From contig NZ_JAKGRW010000026.1 of assembly GCF_021555175.1 (NCBI RefSeq), positions 1-64,000 of the forward strand: a stretch of DNA of 64,000 bases, written 5' to 3'. The DNA is from Nocardioides alcanivorans (GTDB lineage Bacteria; Actinomycetota; Actinomycetes; Propionibacteriales; Nocardioidaceae). The stretch's first letter is position 1; each line of letters starts with the position of its first letter. Under the pieces are notes generated by a model that saw nothing but the letters and a program-made list of their open reading frames with translations, was not told the DNA's origin and did not search any database. This document shows positions 34,183 through 42,646 of this stretch, one piece after another. Made by a program: the position numbers and the translations under genes.

Positions 34183-35094
34183 ATGCAGCTCACCCGGATT
34201 CTTGGCGCGGGCGCGATGGCGGGCATCGCCCTGGCCGGGTACGCCGCCGCGGAGGCCCGCGCCTACACGTTGCGTGAGGTGACGCTCCCCCTCCTCCCGC
34301 CGGGCGCACGGCCCCTGAAGGTGCTGCACGTCAGCGACCTGCACATCACCCCCGACCAGACCAAGAAGCGTGAATGGGTGCGCGACCTGGCCGGCTGGGG
34401 ACCGGACCTCGTGGTCAACACCGGCGACAACATGGCGCACCGCCGCGCGGTGCCGGAGGTACTCGATGCCTTCGGCCCGTTGCTCGACGTGCCTGGGGTA
34501 TTCGTCCTTGGTTCCAACGACTACTTCGAGCCCGGCATGCGCAATCCCCTCGGCTATCTCGCCCCCGATCGTGGCAAGCGGCACATCGACGTACCGCAAC
34601 TCCCCTGGCGCGACCTGTCGTACGGCTTCACCTCCGCCGGCTGGCTCGACCTCACCAACAACCGCCAGATGCTCCGCGTCGCGGGTCTCGATCTCGCGTT
34701 CACCGGCGTCGACGACCCCCATCTCGGCTACGACGACCTCGAGGCCGTCGCCGGACCGGCCCCGGTCGACGCAGACGTGCGGCTGGGTGTCGCCCATGCG
34801 CCGTACCTCCGGGTCCTCGACCAGTACGCCGCCACGGGGCACGACCTCATCCTTGCGGGCCACACCCACGGCGGCCAAGTGTGCCTGCCGTTCGTCGGGG
34901 CGCTCGCGACCAACTGCGACCTCGAGCCTGCACGAGCCAAGGGCCTGCACCGTCACCCGGCGGACTCTCGTGACGGCGACCCCGGCTCCTCGTGGCTGCA
35001 CGTGTCCGCCGGGCTCGGCACCAACCCCTACATCCGCCTGCGCGTCGCCTGCCGGCCCGAGGCGACGCTGATGACCCTCACTGCTCGTAGCTGA
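34183..35094 (+). CDS. Metallophosphoesterase, membrane-linked type, 303 aa
   Basis: Calcineurin-like fold. Metal ligands are visible in HVSDLHITPDQ, VVNTGDNMAH, LGSNDYFEP (GN[DH] position) and LAGHTHGGQVCLP. A hydrophobic N-terminal stretch (ILGAGAMAGIALAGYAAAEA) may be a signal anchor. It occupies the place of mycobacterial Rv3683 after ponA2. Substrate unknown; relatives act on phosphodiesters, including lipid derivatives such as UDP-diacylglucosamine. The conserved block ends here, just before tRNA-Pro. Confidence 0.88.
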   Translation: MQLTRILGAGAMAGIALAGYAAAEARAYTLREVTLPLLPPGARPLKVLHVSDLHITPDQTKKREWVRDLAGWGPDLVVNTGDNMAHRRAVPEVLDAFGPLLDVPGVFVLGSNDYFEPGMRNPLGYLAPDRGKRHIDVPQLPWRDLSYGFTSAGWLDLTNNRQMLRVAGLDLAFTGVDDPHLGYDDLEAVAGPAPVDADVRLGVAHAPYLRVLDQYAATGHDLILAGHTHGGQVCLPFVGALATNCDLEPARAKGLHRHPADSRDGDPGSSWLHVSAGLGTNPYIRLRVACRPEATLMTLTARS

Positions 35095-35124
35095 CCCGAT
35101 TTCGGCAGGCACCTGCGGCTCGGG

Positions 35125-35130
35125 TATGCT
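35125..35130 (+). promoter_or_regulatory. -10 box TATGCT of tRNA-Pro
   Basis: TATGCT lies 41 nt before the tRNA; a small GAGTGG/CCACTC inverted repeat lies in the leader. Confidence 0.45.
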
Positions 35131-35171
35131 CCCTCACGGTTCGCGAGTGGTCCGCCACTCACGGATCTGAT

Positions 35172-35245
35172 CGGGCTGTGGCGCAGCTTGGTAGCGCGCC
35201 TCGTTCGGGACGAGGAGGCCGCAGGTTCAAATCCTGTCAGCCCGA
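35172..35245 (+). tRNA. tRNA-Pro (anticodon CGG), no encoded CCA
   Basis: Acceptor CGGGCTG pairs with CAGCCCG, anticodon stem CCTCG/CGAGG encloses TTCGGGA (anticodon CGG, reading CCG), and the T arm has TTCAAAT. The sequence after the discriminator A is CAA, so CCA must be added enzymatically. Confidence 0.95.
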
Positions 35246-35272
35246 CAAGATGTGATTGTTCCCGACATCACG

Positions 35273-35308
35273 GAAACCCGGCCCCACGATGACGTGGGGC
35301 CGGGTTTC
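35273..35308. terminator. Strong hairpin terminator between tRNA-Pro and the first sulfatase
   Basis: A perfect 15-bp stem (35273-35287 with 35294-35308) and 6-nt loop lie between convergent genes. Confidence 0.75.
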
Positions 35309-35316
35309 TGCTTCGC

Positions 35317-37647
35317 TCAGTGCTCGATGAGCTCGCGCTCCAGCTCCTGCTGGGCGCTGGGCTCCACCACGTCGTCGCCGGTGGCGAGCACCACCTCACC
35401 GATCTTGCCGGTGTAGGCATACTCTCCGCCACGGGCATAGTCGTCGGTGATCGGGATCCCCGGCTGGGCACCGATGCTGAGTTTTCCCTGGCCGAACACC
35501 GCCGTCCGCTCGATCCGCCCGGAGGCGACCTCGACCCCGTCCACGAACAGCCGCGCCACGCCTCCGGTCCCGACTCCGGACGCATCGGAGTCGAAGCGGT
35601 GCACGATGACGTGCTCGCCGGCACTCAGTGGTCGCTCGGCGCGTACATGGGTGGTCTTCACGCCACAGAAGTTCAACGCCAACGAGACGATGCCCTCCCG
35701 CACGTAGAGCGCGCTGCCGTCATGGCCGGTGCCGATGCACACCAGGACCCCGTCGGAGGCGTCCGAGTCAGCGACCACGGGCACGGTGAAGGTGAAGGAG
35801 CGATTGACTGTCGAGGGGAAGGCGCCGTGCGGCAGTCGCCGGGTGGACGGCGGCACGACCACCGTGGTCGGCACGTCGTTGCGTCGGCGTCCGGCCGTGA
35901 CCGGGTTCATCCGCTCATTGCCGCGGTCGTCGAGCGGCAGCACCTGGTGCTTGCGGGCCTCGGCGAGGAACAGCTCCTGCAACTCGGCCAGCTTCTCCGG
36001 ATGGGTCGCGGCCAGGTCGGTGGCCTGGGAGAAGTCGTCACGGATGTCGTAGAGCTCCCACCGGTCGTCCTCGAACGGGATCGGCGCCGTGCTGGTGAGC
36101 TCCCAGGGAGTGCGGTGCTTCACCACCGCCGTCCAACCCTCGTGATAGATCCCGCGGTTGCCGAACATCTCGAAGTACTGCGTGGTGTGGTTCTCGGGAG
36201 CCGCACCGTCCGCCAGGGCGGCGAGCATCGACGTACCCTCGATCGGCTTCTGGCGGATCCCGTCCACCTGCACCGGCTGCGGAATCCCGGCGGCCTCCAG
36301 CACGGTCGGTGCCACGTCGATCACGTGGTGCCAGTGATTGCGCAGCGCGCCGTTGTCCTTGATCCCGGCAGGCCAGTGCACCACCATGCCGTTGCGGGTG
36401 CCACCGAAGTGGGAGGCGACCTGCTTGGTCCACTGGAAGGGCGTGTCCATCGCGAGCGCCCAGCCCACGGGGTAGTTGGAGTTGGAGAAGCGGGTGCCGA
36501 TCTGGTCGATCCGGGGCAGGATCTCCTCAGCCGTCTCGGGCACGGCGTTGTAGGTGCGCTTCTCGTTGAACGTGCCACTCAGGCGGCCCTCGCACGAAGC
36601 GCCGTTGTCGCCGAGGATGTAGAAGATCATGGTGTTGTCGAGCTCGCCCGACTCACGCAACGCATCGACGAGGCGCCCCACCTGGGCGTCGGTGTGCTCG
36701 GCGAACGAGGCATAGATCTCCATCAGCCGCTCGGCAACCGCCCGGCCCGCGTCGGTGAGGTCGTCCCAGTGCGGGACACCCTCGGGCCACTGTGTCAACA
36801 GCGTCTCCTCAGGTACGACGCCCAGCTCCTTCTGCCGGGCCAGCGTGCGCTCGCGCTGCTCGTCCCAACCGTGCGAGAACTTACCGCGGTAGCGGTCCAG
36901 CCAGGAATCGGGCACCTGGAACGGCGAGTGCGTCGCTCCGAACGCCAAGTAGGTGAACCACGGCTTGGTCGCGTCCACGGTGCGCACCTGTCGGATCCAG
37001 TTCTTCGCCTGGTCCACCATGTCCTCGGAGAGGTGGTAGCCCTCGTCCGCCGTGGCCGGCGGTTCGATCTGGTTGGTCCCCTCGAAGAGCGTCGGGTGGA
37101 ACTGGTCGTCGGCGCCGCCGATGATCCCGTAGAACTTCTCGAAGCCCTCGTTCGTCGGCCAGTGGGTGAACGGGCCGACCGGGGTGATGTCGCTCTGGGG
37201 GATCTGGTGCCACTTGCCGAAGGCACCGGTGGCGTAGCCGTTCTCCCTCAACGTCCGGGCCAGCGGTGCCGCGTCCTGCGGCCGGATCCCGGTGTAGCCC
37301 GGCGCGGACGAGGAGAAGTCGGTCACCACGCCCATGCCGACGCTGTGGTGGTTGCGTCCCGTCAACAGCGCAGCGCGGGTGGGAGAGCAGAGCGCCGTGG
37401 TGTGGAACCGGTTGAACCGCAGGCCGTTCTCAGCAAGCTGTTCGGCGACCGGCATCGGGCAAGGGCCGCCGAAGGGAGAGGAGGCGCCGAACCCCATGTC
37501 ATCGAGCAGGATCACCAGCACGTTCGGCGCACCCTCGGGTGCGCGCACCGGTTCGGGCGCAGCGAACGGCGTCGCCTGTTGCCGGATGTCGAACGCCGCC
37601 TCGACGTCAGGCTGCTCGATGCGGATGGGCAGGGTCGTGCGGTCCAT
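35317..37647 (-). CDS. Type I sulfatase (arylsulfatase family), 776 aa, first copy
   Basis: Hydrolyses a sulfate ester. The formylglycine motif is TTALCSPTRAALLTGRNHHSVG (Cys converted to formylglycine; CXPXR). Metal sites are in VILLDDMGFG near residue 43 and LGDNGASCEG; FGKWH supplies the conserved Lys. After about residue 560 comes a beta-rich domain (FTVPVVADSDASDGVLVCIG) common in long bacterial sulfatases. No signal peptide is seen, so it is probably cytoplasmic. GAGGAG lies before the ATG. Nearly identical throughout to the gene ending at 38558. No formylglycine-generating enzyme is in the window. Confidence 0.92.
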   Translation of the reverse strand: MDRTTLPIRIEQPDVEAAFDIRQQATPFAAPEPVRAPEGAPNVLVILLDDMGFGASSPFGGPCPMPVAEQLAENGLRFNRFHTTALCSPTRAALLTGRNHHSVGMGVVTDFSSSAPGYTGIRPQDAAPLARTLRENGYATGAFGKWHQIPQSDITPVGPFTHWPTNEGFEKFYGIIGGADDQFHPTLFEGTNQIEPPATADEGYHLSEDMVDQAKNWIRQVRTVDATKPWFTYLAFGATHSPFQVPDSWLDRYRGKFSHGWDEQRERTLARQKELGVVPEETLLTQWPEGVPHWDDLTDAGRAVAERLMEIYASFAEHTDAQVGRLVDALRESGELDNTMIFYILGDNGASCEGRLSGTFNEKRTYNAVPETAEEILPRIDQIGTRFSNSNYPVGWALAMDTPFQWTKQVASHFGGTRNGMVVHWPAGIKDNGALRNHWHHVIDVAPTVLEAAGIPQPVQVDGIRQKPIEGTSMLAALADGAAPENHTTQYFEMFGNRGIYHEGWTAVVKHRTPWELTSTAPIPFEDDRWELYDIRDDFSQATDLAATHPEKLAELQELFLAEARKHQVLPLDDRGNERMNPVTAGRRRNDVPTTVVVPPSTRRLPHGAFPSTVNRSFTFTVPVVADSDASDGVLVCIGTGHDGSALYVREGIVSLALNFCGVKTTHVRAERPLSAGEHVIVHRFDSDASGVGTGGVARLFVDGVEVASGRIERTAVFGQGKLSIGAQPGIPITDDYARGGEYAYTGKIGEVVLATGDDVVEPSAQQELERELIEH

Positions 37648-37685
37648 TCGGTTCTCCTCGATGGGCGAAGTGACTCCTTCCTTGC

Positions 37686-37691
37686 AATGTA
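37686..37691 (-). promoter_or_regulatory. -10 box TACATT, shared context with the second sulfatase
   Basis: The minus-strand context CCTACATTGC recurs as CCTACGTTGC upstream of the paralogue. Confidence 0.45.
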
Positions 37692-37776
37692 GGACCAAAC
37701 CCGGCGCCCCCAGCTCGTGCTCCCACCGAGGGGCCGGGCAGCGTGCCCGCGAGGACCTGCCCGATCAGGAGTGCGC

Positions 37777-38520
37777 TCAGGCCCAGATGACCCCGGGAAA
37801 GCCGCCGTCGAGCTCGATCACCGAACCGTTGGCGATCCGCCCCCGCGAGGAGGCCAGGAAGACGATGACGTCGGCCACCTCCTCGGCGGTGATGGCGTGG
37901 CCCAGCGCGTTCTGGGCCGCCTTCTCGACGTACGCCGGGTCGTCGGCGTTGCGCTCGGTGACGGTGAGGCCCGGGTGGACGCAGGTGACGGCGATGCCCT
38001 GCGGCCCGAGCTCGTCGGCCAGGCTCTTGCTGATCGCCACGACCGCGATGTTGCGCGCCGATCCCGCATAGGAGCCCGGCCGACGCGCATTCATCCCGCT
38101 GACGTTCACCACCGCTCCCCCACCGTCACGCAGGTGGGGCGCCGCCGCCCGTACGACGCGCAGGTAACCGAGCGCCTTGGTGTCGAGGTTGCGCAGGAAG
38201 TCGTCGTCGTCCACGGCGTCGAGGCCCGGCGGAGGCGCCGTCGTTGCTCGCGGCGCCGCGCAGTTGACCACGATGTCGATCCCGCCCAGCGCATCGGCTG
38301 CGCGGTCGACCGCGGCCCTCACCGCAACGTCGTCGGTGGTGTCGGCGACCACGGTCGTCGCGGCACCGACCGCCGCGGCAGCCGACGCCAGTGACTCCTC
38401 GTCGCGGCCCAGCAGCGCCACCGACACGCCCTCGGCCACCAGTCCGGCGGCGACGGCGCGGCCGATGCCGCGGTTGCCGCCGGTGACCAGCGCCTTGCAT
38501 CCTCTGAGATCCAGGTCCAT
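37777..38520 (-). CDS. Short-chain dehydrogenase/reductase with atypical active site, 247 aa
   Basis: Rossmann fold: LVTGGNRGIGRAVAAGLVAE binds the cofactor, VVNCAAPRA replaces the usual NNAG, and VVNVSGMNA holds the catalytic-Ser strand. After it, GSYAGSARNIAVVAISKSL does not give a canonical YXXXK: the fifth residue after the Tyr start is Ala-Arg, and the stretch is two residues longer than usual. A related SDR subgroup with SARN here may exist, but activity is unproven. The gene sits between two sulfatase copies, suggesting it oxidises the alcohol they release. That is inference. Confidence 0.85.
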   Translation of the reverse strand: MDLDLRGCKALVTGGNRGIGRAVAAGLVAEGVSVALLGRDEESLASAAAAVGAATTVVADTTDDVAVRAAVDRAADALGGIDIVVNCAAPRATTAPPPGLDAVDDDDFLRNLDTKALGYLRVVRAAAPHLRDGGGAVVNVSGMNARRPGSYAGSARNIAVVAISKSLADELGPQGIAVTCVHPGLTVTERNADDPAYVEKAAQNALGHAITAEEVADVIVFLASSRGRIANGSVIELDGGFPGVIWA

Positions 38521-38557
38521 GGACGGCAGTCAACCACCGGCGGCGAGCCGCGAGTCG

Positions 38558-40888
38558 TCAGTGCTCGGCGAGCTCACGCTCCAACTTCTGCTGGGCGCTG
38601 GGCTCCACCACGTCGGCACCGGTCGCGAGCAGCACCTCCCCGATCTTGCCGGTGTAGGCGTATTCGCCGCCACGGGCATGGTCGTCGGTGATCGGGAGCC
38701 CCGGCTGCGCGCCGATGCTGAGCCGCCCCTGGCCGAACAGCGCCGTGCGCTCGAACCGTCCCGAGGCAACCTCGTCACCGTCGACGAAGAGGCGCGCCGT
38801 ACCGGCGCTGCCGAGTCCCGTCCCATCGGAGTCGAATCGATAGACCACGACGTGTTCCCCTGCGGTCAGCGGCTGCTCGGCACGCACGTGGGTGGTCTCG
38901 GTGCCGCACAGGTTCATCGCCAGCGAGACGATGCCCTCGCGCACGTAGAGCGAGGTCCCGTTGAAGCCGTTGCCGACTGCGACGAGCACGCCGTCGGAGG
39001 TCGCGGAGTCGGCCACCACCGGGACGGTCAGCGAGAACGACCTGTTGGACATCGATGGGAAGGCAGCCGGCATCAGCCGGCGGGTCTGCGGCGGGAGCAC
39101 GATGCTGGCCGGCATGTCATTCACATGACGTCCTGCGATCGACGCACTCATCCGCTCCATGCCCCGGTCGTCCAGCGGGAGCACGTTGTGCTTCCGCGCT
39201 TCGTCGAGGAACACCTCCTGAAGCGCAGCCAGCTTCTCCGGGTGTGTCGCAGCCAGGTCGGTGGCCTGGGAGAAGTCGTCACGGATGTCGTAGAGCTCCC
39301 AGACGTCCTCGTCGAACGGGATCGGATCGGTGCTCGCGAGCTCCCATGGCGTGCGGTGCTTCACGACGGCGGTCCAACCCTCGTGATAGATCCCGCGGTT
39401 GCCGAAGATCTCGAAATACTGCGTCGTGTGGGCGTCGCCAGCCGCAGCGTCCTTCAGCGCCCCGAGCATCGACGTACCCTCGATGGGCTTCTGGGCGAGG
39501 CCGTCGACGTGGGTGGGCTGCGGGATCCCGGCAGCCTCGAGCACGGTCGGCGCCACGTCGATCACGTGGTGCCAGTGGTTGCGAATCACGCCGGCGTCCT
39601 TGATCCCGGCGGGCCAGTGCACGACGAGTCCGTTGCGGGTGCCACCGAAGTGGGAGGCGACCTGCTTCGTCCACTGGAACGGCGTGTCCATCGCCAGTGC
39701 CCAGCCCACCGGGTAGTTCACGTACGACGTCTTGGTGCCGATCTCGTCGAGGCGAGGCAGGATCTCCTCAGCCGTCTCCGGCAACGCGTTGTAGGTGCGC
39801 TGCTCGTTGAACGTGCCGGTCTGGCGACCCTCACACGAAGCGCCGTTGTCGCCGAGGATGTAGAAGACGATGGTGTTGTCGAGCTCGCCCGACTCACGCA
39901 AGGCATCGACGAGGCGACCGACCTGCGCATCGGTGTGCTCGGCGAACGACGCGTAGGTCTCCATCAGCCGCTCGGCAACCGTCCGCTCGGTGTCGGTGAG
40001 GTCGTCCCAGTGCGGAGCACCGTCGGGCCATTGGGTCAACAGCGTCTCCTCGGGGACGACGCCCAGCTCCTTCTGCCGGGCCAGCGTCTGCTCACGCTGG
40101 GCGTCCCAACCGTGCGAGAACTTCCCGCGGTAGCGATCCAGCCACGAGTCGGGCACCTGGAACGGCGAGTGCGTCGCGCCGAACGCCAGGTAGGTGAACC
40201 ACGGCTTGTCGGCGTCGACCGTGCGCACCGACCGAATCCAGTCACGCGCCCGGTCCACCAGGTCCTCCGACAGGTGATAGCCCTCCTCCGGCGTCGCCGG
40301 CGGCTCGATCTGGACGGTGCCGTCGAAGAGCGTCGGGTGGAACTGGTCGTCGGCACCGCCGATGATCCCGTAGAACTTGTCGAAGCCCTCGTTCGTCGGC
40401 CAGTGGGTGAACGGCCCGACGTGCGTGATCTCGCTCTGGGGGATCTGGTGCCACTTGCCGAAGACACCCGTCGCGTAGCCGTTCTCCTTCAGCGTCCGGG
40501 CCAACGGCGCCGCGTCCTTCGGCCGGATCCCCGTGTAGCCGGGCGCAGTCGACGCGAAGTCGGTCACCACCCCCATGCCCACGCTGTGGTGGTTGCGACC
40601 GGTCAGCAACGCCGCACGCGTCGGCGAACAGATGGCCGTCGTGTGGAACCGGTTGAACCGCAGCCCGTCCTCCGCAAGGCGCTCAGCCGTCGGCATCGAG
40701 CACGGCCCACCGAACGGCGACGAGGCACCGAACCCCATGTCGTCGAGCAGGATCACCAGAACATTCGGCGCCCCTTCCGGCGCCCGTACCTGCTCAGGAG
40801 CGGGGAACGGCGGCTGCTGCTCGCGGATGTCGAACGCCGGCTCGATGACGGGCGGCGTGAGCTGGATCGGCAGTCGGGTGCGGTCCAT
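38558..40888 (-). CDS. Type I sulfatase (arylsulfatase family), 776 aa, second copy
   Basis: Same length and domain plan as the gene ending at 35317: VILLDDMGFGASSPFGGPC, TTAICSPTRAALLTGRNHHS with the modifiable Cys, FGKWHQIPQSEITHVGPFT, LGDNGASCEG, and the beta-rich C-terminal domain. Differences are scattered substitutions, such as ADEGYHLSEDMVDQAK versus PEEGYHLSEDLVDRAR, rather than insertions or losses, so both copies look functional and under selection. AGGAG lies 9 nt before the ATG. It is probably first in an 8-kb unit with the SDR and the first copy. Confidence 0.92.
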   Translation of the reverse strand: MDRTRLPIQLTPPVIEPAFDIREQQPPFPAPEQVRAPEGAPNVLVILLDDMGFGASSPFGGPCSMPTAERLAEDGLRFNRFHTTAICSPTRAALLTGRNHHSVGMGVVTDFASTAPGYTGIRPKDAAPLARTLKENGYATGVFGKWHQIPQSEITHVGPFTHWPTNEGFDKFYGIIGGADDQFHPTLFDGTVQIEPPATPEEGYHLSEDLVDRARDWIRSVRTVDADKPWFTYLAFGATHSPFQVPDSWLDRYRGKFSHGWDAQREQTLARQKELGVVPEETLLTQWPDGAPHWDDLTDTERTVAERLMETYASFAEHTDAQVGRLVDALRESGELDNTIVFYILGDNGASCEGRQTGTFNEQRTYNALPETAEEILPRLDEIGTKTSYVNYPVGWALAMDTPFQWTKQVASHFGGTRNGLVVHWPAGIKDAGVIRNHWHHVIDVAPTVLEAAGIPQPTHVDGLAQKPIEGTSMLGALKDAAAGDAHTTQYFEIFGNRGIYHEGWTAVVKHRTPWELASTDPIPFDEDVWELYDIRDDFSQATDLAATHPEKLAALQEVFLDEARKHNVLPLDDRGMERMSASIAGRHVNDMPASIVLPPQTRRLMPAAFPSMSNRSFSLTVPVVADSATSDGVLVAVGNGFNGTSLYVREGIVSLAMNLCGTETTHVRAEQPLTAGEHVVVYRFDSDGTGLGSAGTARLFVDGDEVASGRFERTALFGQGRLSIGAQPGLPITDDHARGGEYAYTGKIGEVLLATGADVVEPSAQQKLERELAEH

Positions 40889-40969
40889 TCGAGGTGACTC
40901 CTACAGACGTGAGCGGAGAGCCGCCTGCGACGGGCACACGCACGGCGACACCCTCGGCGGATCACCAGC

Positions 40970-40975
40970 AACGTA
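40970..40975 (-). promoter_or_regulatory. -10 box TACGTT of the second sulfatase
   Basis: Minus-strand CCTACGTTGC, about 80 nt before the ATG; compare 37686-37691. The rest of the 267-bp gap to radA shows no other clear element. Confidence 0.4.
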
Positions 40976-41143
40976 GGGAAGTTCGGCTCCGGGCGGGCAG
41001 TTCCCATCGTGCCGAATTAAAGTCTTGGCCACGGTCGGCAGCGATTGTGGGAGTCCCCGTTGGGCGAGGTCAGTGCATCGTCGGAGGACTTGGTCATGCC
41101 CGACGGAGCCGAAGGGCTGCCGCTGAGTGTCGGGACCCAGCCC

Positions 41144-41149
41144 TAGGCT
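41144..41149 (+). promoter_or_regulatory. -10 box TAGGCT of radA, leaderless start
   Basis: TAGGCT, then 6 nt, then the ATG at 41156. Confidence 0.55.
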
Positions 41150-41155
41150 CGTGCC

Positions 41156-42543
41156 ATGAGCACCGCACGCAAGTCCCGCCCCACCTACCGCTGCAGCGAG
41201 TGCGGTTGGGAGACCAGCAAGTGGGTGGGCCGCTGCGGCGAGTGCCAGGCCTGGGGGTCGGTCGCCGAGGCGGCCGTGGTCACGGCACGGGTGACGGCCT
41301 CCCCGTCAGCGCGAAGGCCGTGCCCATCGGCCAGGTCTCCGTCGAGGAGTCCCGGATGCGCACCAGCGGCGTGGCCGAGCTCGACCGGGTGCTCGGCGGC
41401 GGTCTGGTGCCGGGGGCCGCGATCCTGCTGGCCGGAGAGCCCGGCGTCGGCAAGAGCACAATGCTGCTCGAGGTCGCTGCCCAGACAGCTCGCGGCAGGC
41501 GCCGCACCCTCTATCTCACCGGTGAGGAGTCGGCCTCCCAGGTGCGGCTTCGAGCCGACCGCACCGGTGCGGTGCACGACGAGCTCTACCTTGCTGCCGA
41601 GACCGACCTCGGCGCCCTGCTCAGCCACATCGAAGAGGTCCGACCCGAGCTGATCGTGGTCGACTCGGTGCAGACGATCAGCGCCAGCGGTGTCGACGGG
41701 GTGCCGGGCGGCGTGAGCCAGGTCAAGGAGGTCGCGGCGGCGCTGATCCGGGTGGCCAAGACCCGCAACATCACGACGGTCCTGGTCGGTCACGTCACCA
41801 AGGAGGGCAGCATCGCCGGGCCGCGGGTGCTCGAGCACCTCGTCGACGTGGTGCTCCACTTCGAGGGTGACCGCAACTCTCGCTTCCGCATGCTCCGTGC
41901 GGTGAAGAACCGCTTCGGGCCGGTCGACGAGGTCGGCTGCTTCGAACTCGGTCCCGACGGCATCGAGGCGGTCTCCGACCCCACCGGCCTCTTCGTCGAG
42001 CACCATGCCCAGCAGGTTCCCGGCACCTGTGTGGCCGTCTCCATGGAGGGGCGGCGACCGTTGCTGGCGGAGGTGCAGGCGTTGGTCGCGATGACGCAGT
42101 CCGAGAAGGTACGCCGCACCACGTCCGGGGTCGACTCCTCGCGGGTCGCGATGGTGCTCGCGATCCTGCAGCAGCACGGAGGCATGAAGCTCTCCGACCG
42201 CGACGTCTTCGTGGCGACCGTGGGCGGTGCCAAGATCCTGGAACCGGCCACTGACCTCGCGGTCGCCCTGGCGCTGGCCTCCTCCCTGCACCACCGTCCC
42301 CCGCCGGCCGGGCTGGTCGCGATGGGCGAGATCGGTCTCGCGGGTGAGTTGCGCCGGGTCCGCGACCTGCCACAGCGCTTGGCCGAGGCCGCCAGGCTCG
42401 GATTCAAGTACGCCGTCGTTCCCACCAAGGCGGCGGCAGGCACCCGCGAGAGTATGGTCGACGGCCTCAAGGTGCTCGAGGTGCCCGACATCGCCACCAC
42501 CTTGCAGATGCTCGGTTTCACCGGGCAGACCAACACCCGCTGA
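41156..42543 (+). CDS. radA: DNA repair protein RadA/Sms (one-base frameshift near 41302)
   Basis: RecA-like branch-migration helicase. The N-terminal zinc finger is CSECGWETSKWVGRCGEC. The ATPase core has Walker A AGEPGVGKST, LIVVDSVQTI and the RadA-specific KNRFG motif. The C-terminal part is a Lon-protease-like domain (ATDLAVALALASS, GEIGLAGELRRV). The frame breaks in the C-run 41301-41304; one more C joins VTAS to PVSAKAVPIGQVSVEES. About 462 residues after repair, the normal length. disA follows after 103 bp, as in mycobacteria and Bacillus; RadA is known to interact with DisA. Confidence 0.94.
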
Positions 42544-42604
42544 GGCCGGACCAGCCGGGGCGCGCCGAGGCGAATCTCAAGCGACGGCGCACGCGTGTGC
42601 TGCG

Positions 42605-42610
42605 TACACT
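42605..42610 (+). promoter_or_regulatory. Possible -10 box TACACT of disA
   Basis: TACACT lies 36 nt before the GTG, with GGGGAC as a ribosome site between them. Confidence 0.35.
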
Positions 42611-42646
42611 GAGGCGACTCACAGACATGCACTGAACGGGGACGGC

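Noticed and set aside
35320..40897. Very long open frames on the plus strand opposite both sulfatases
   Set aside because: They mirror the codon phase of the sulfatase genes, have no recognisable domains and start without ribosome sites or promoter boxes; typical antisense openness of high-GC DNA.
41280..41320. Programmed ribosomal frameshifting in radA (and the other broken genes)
   Set aside because: There is no slippery heptamer or consistent downstream structure, and the same defect type occurs in many unrelated genes; missing bases in runs explain it better.
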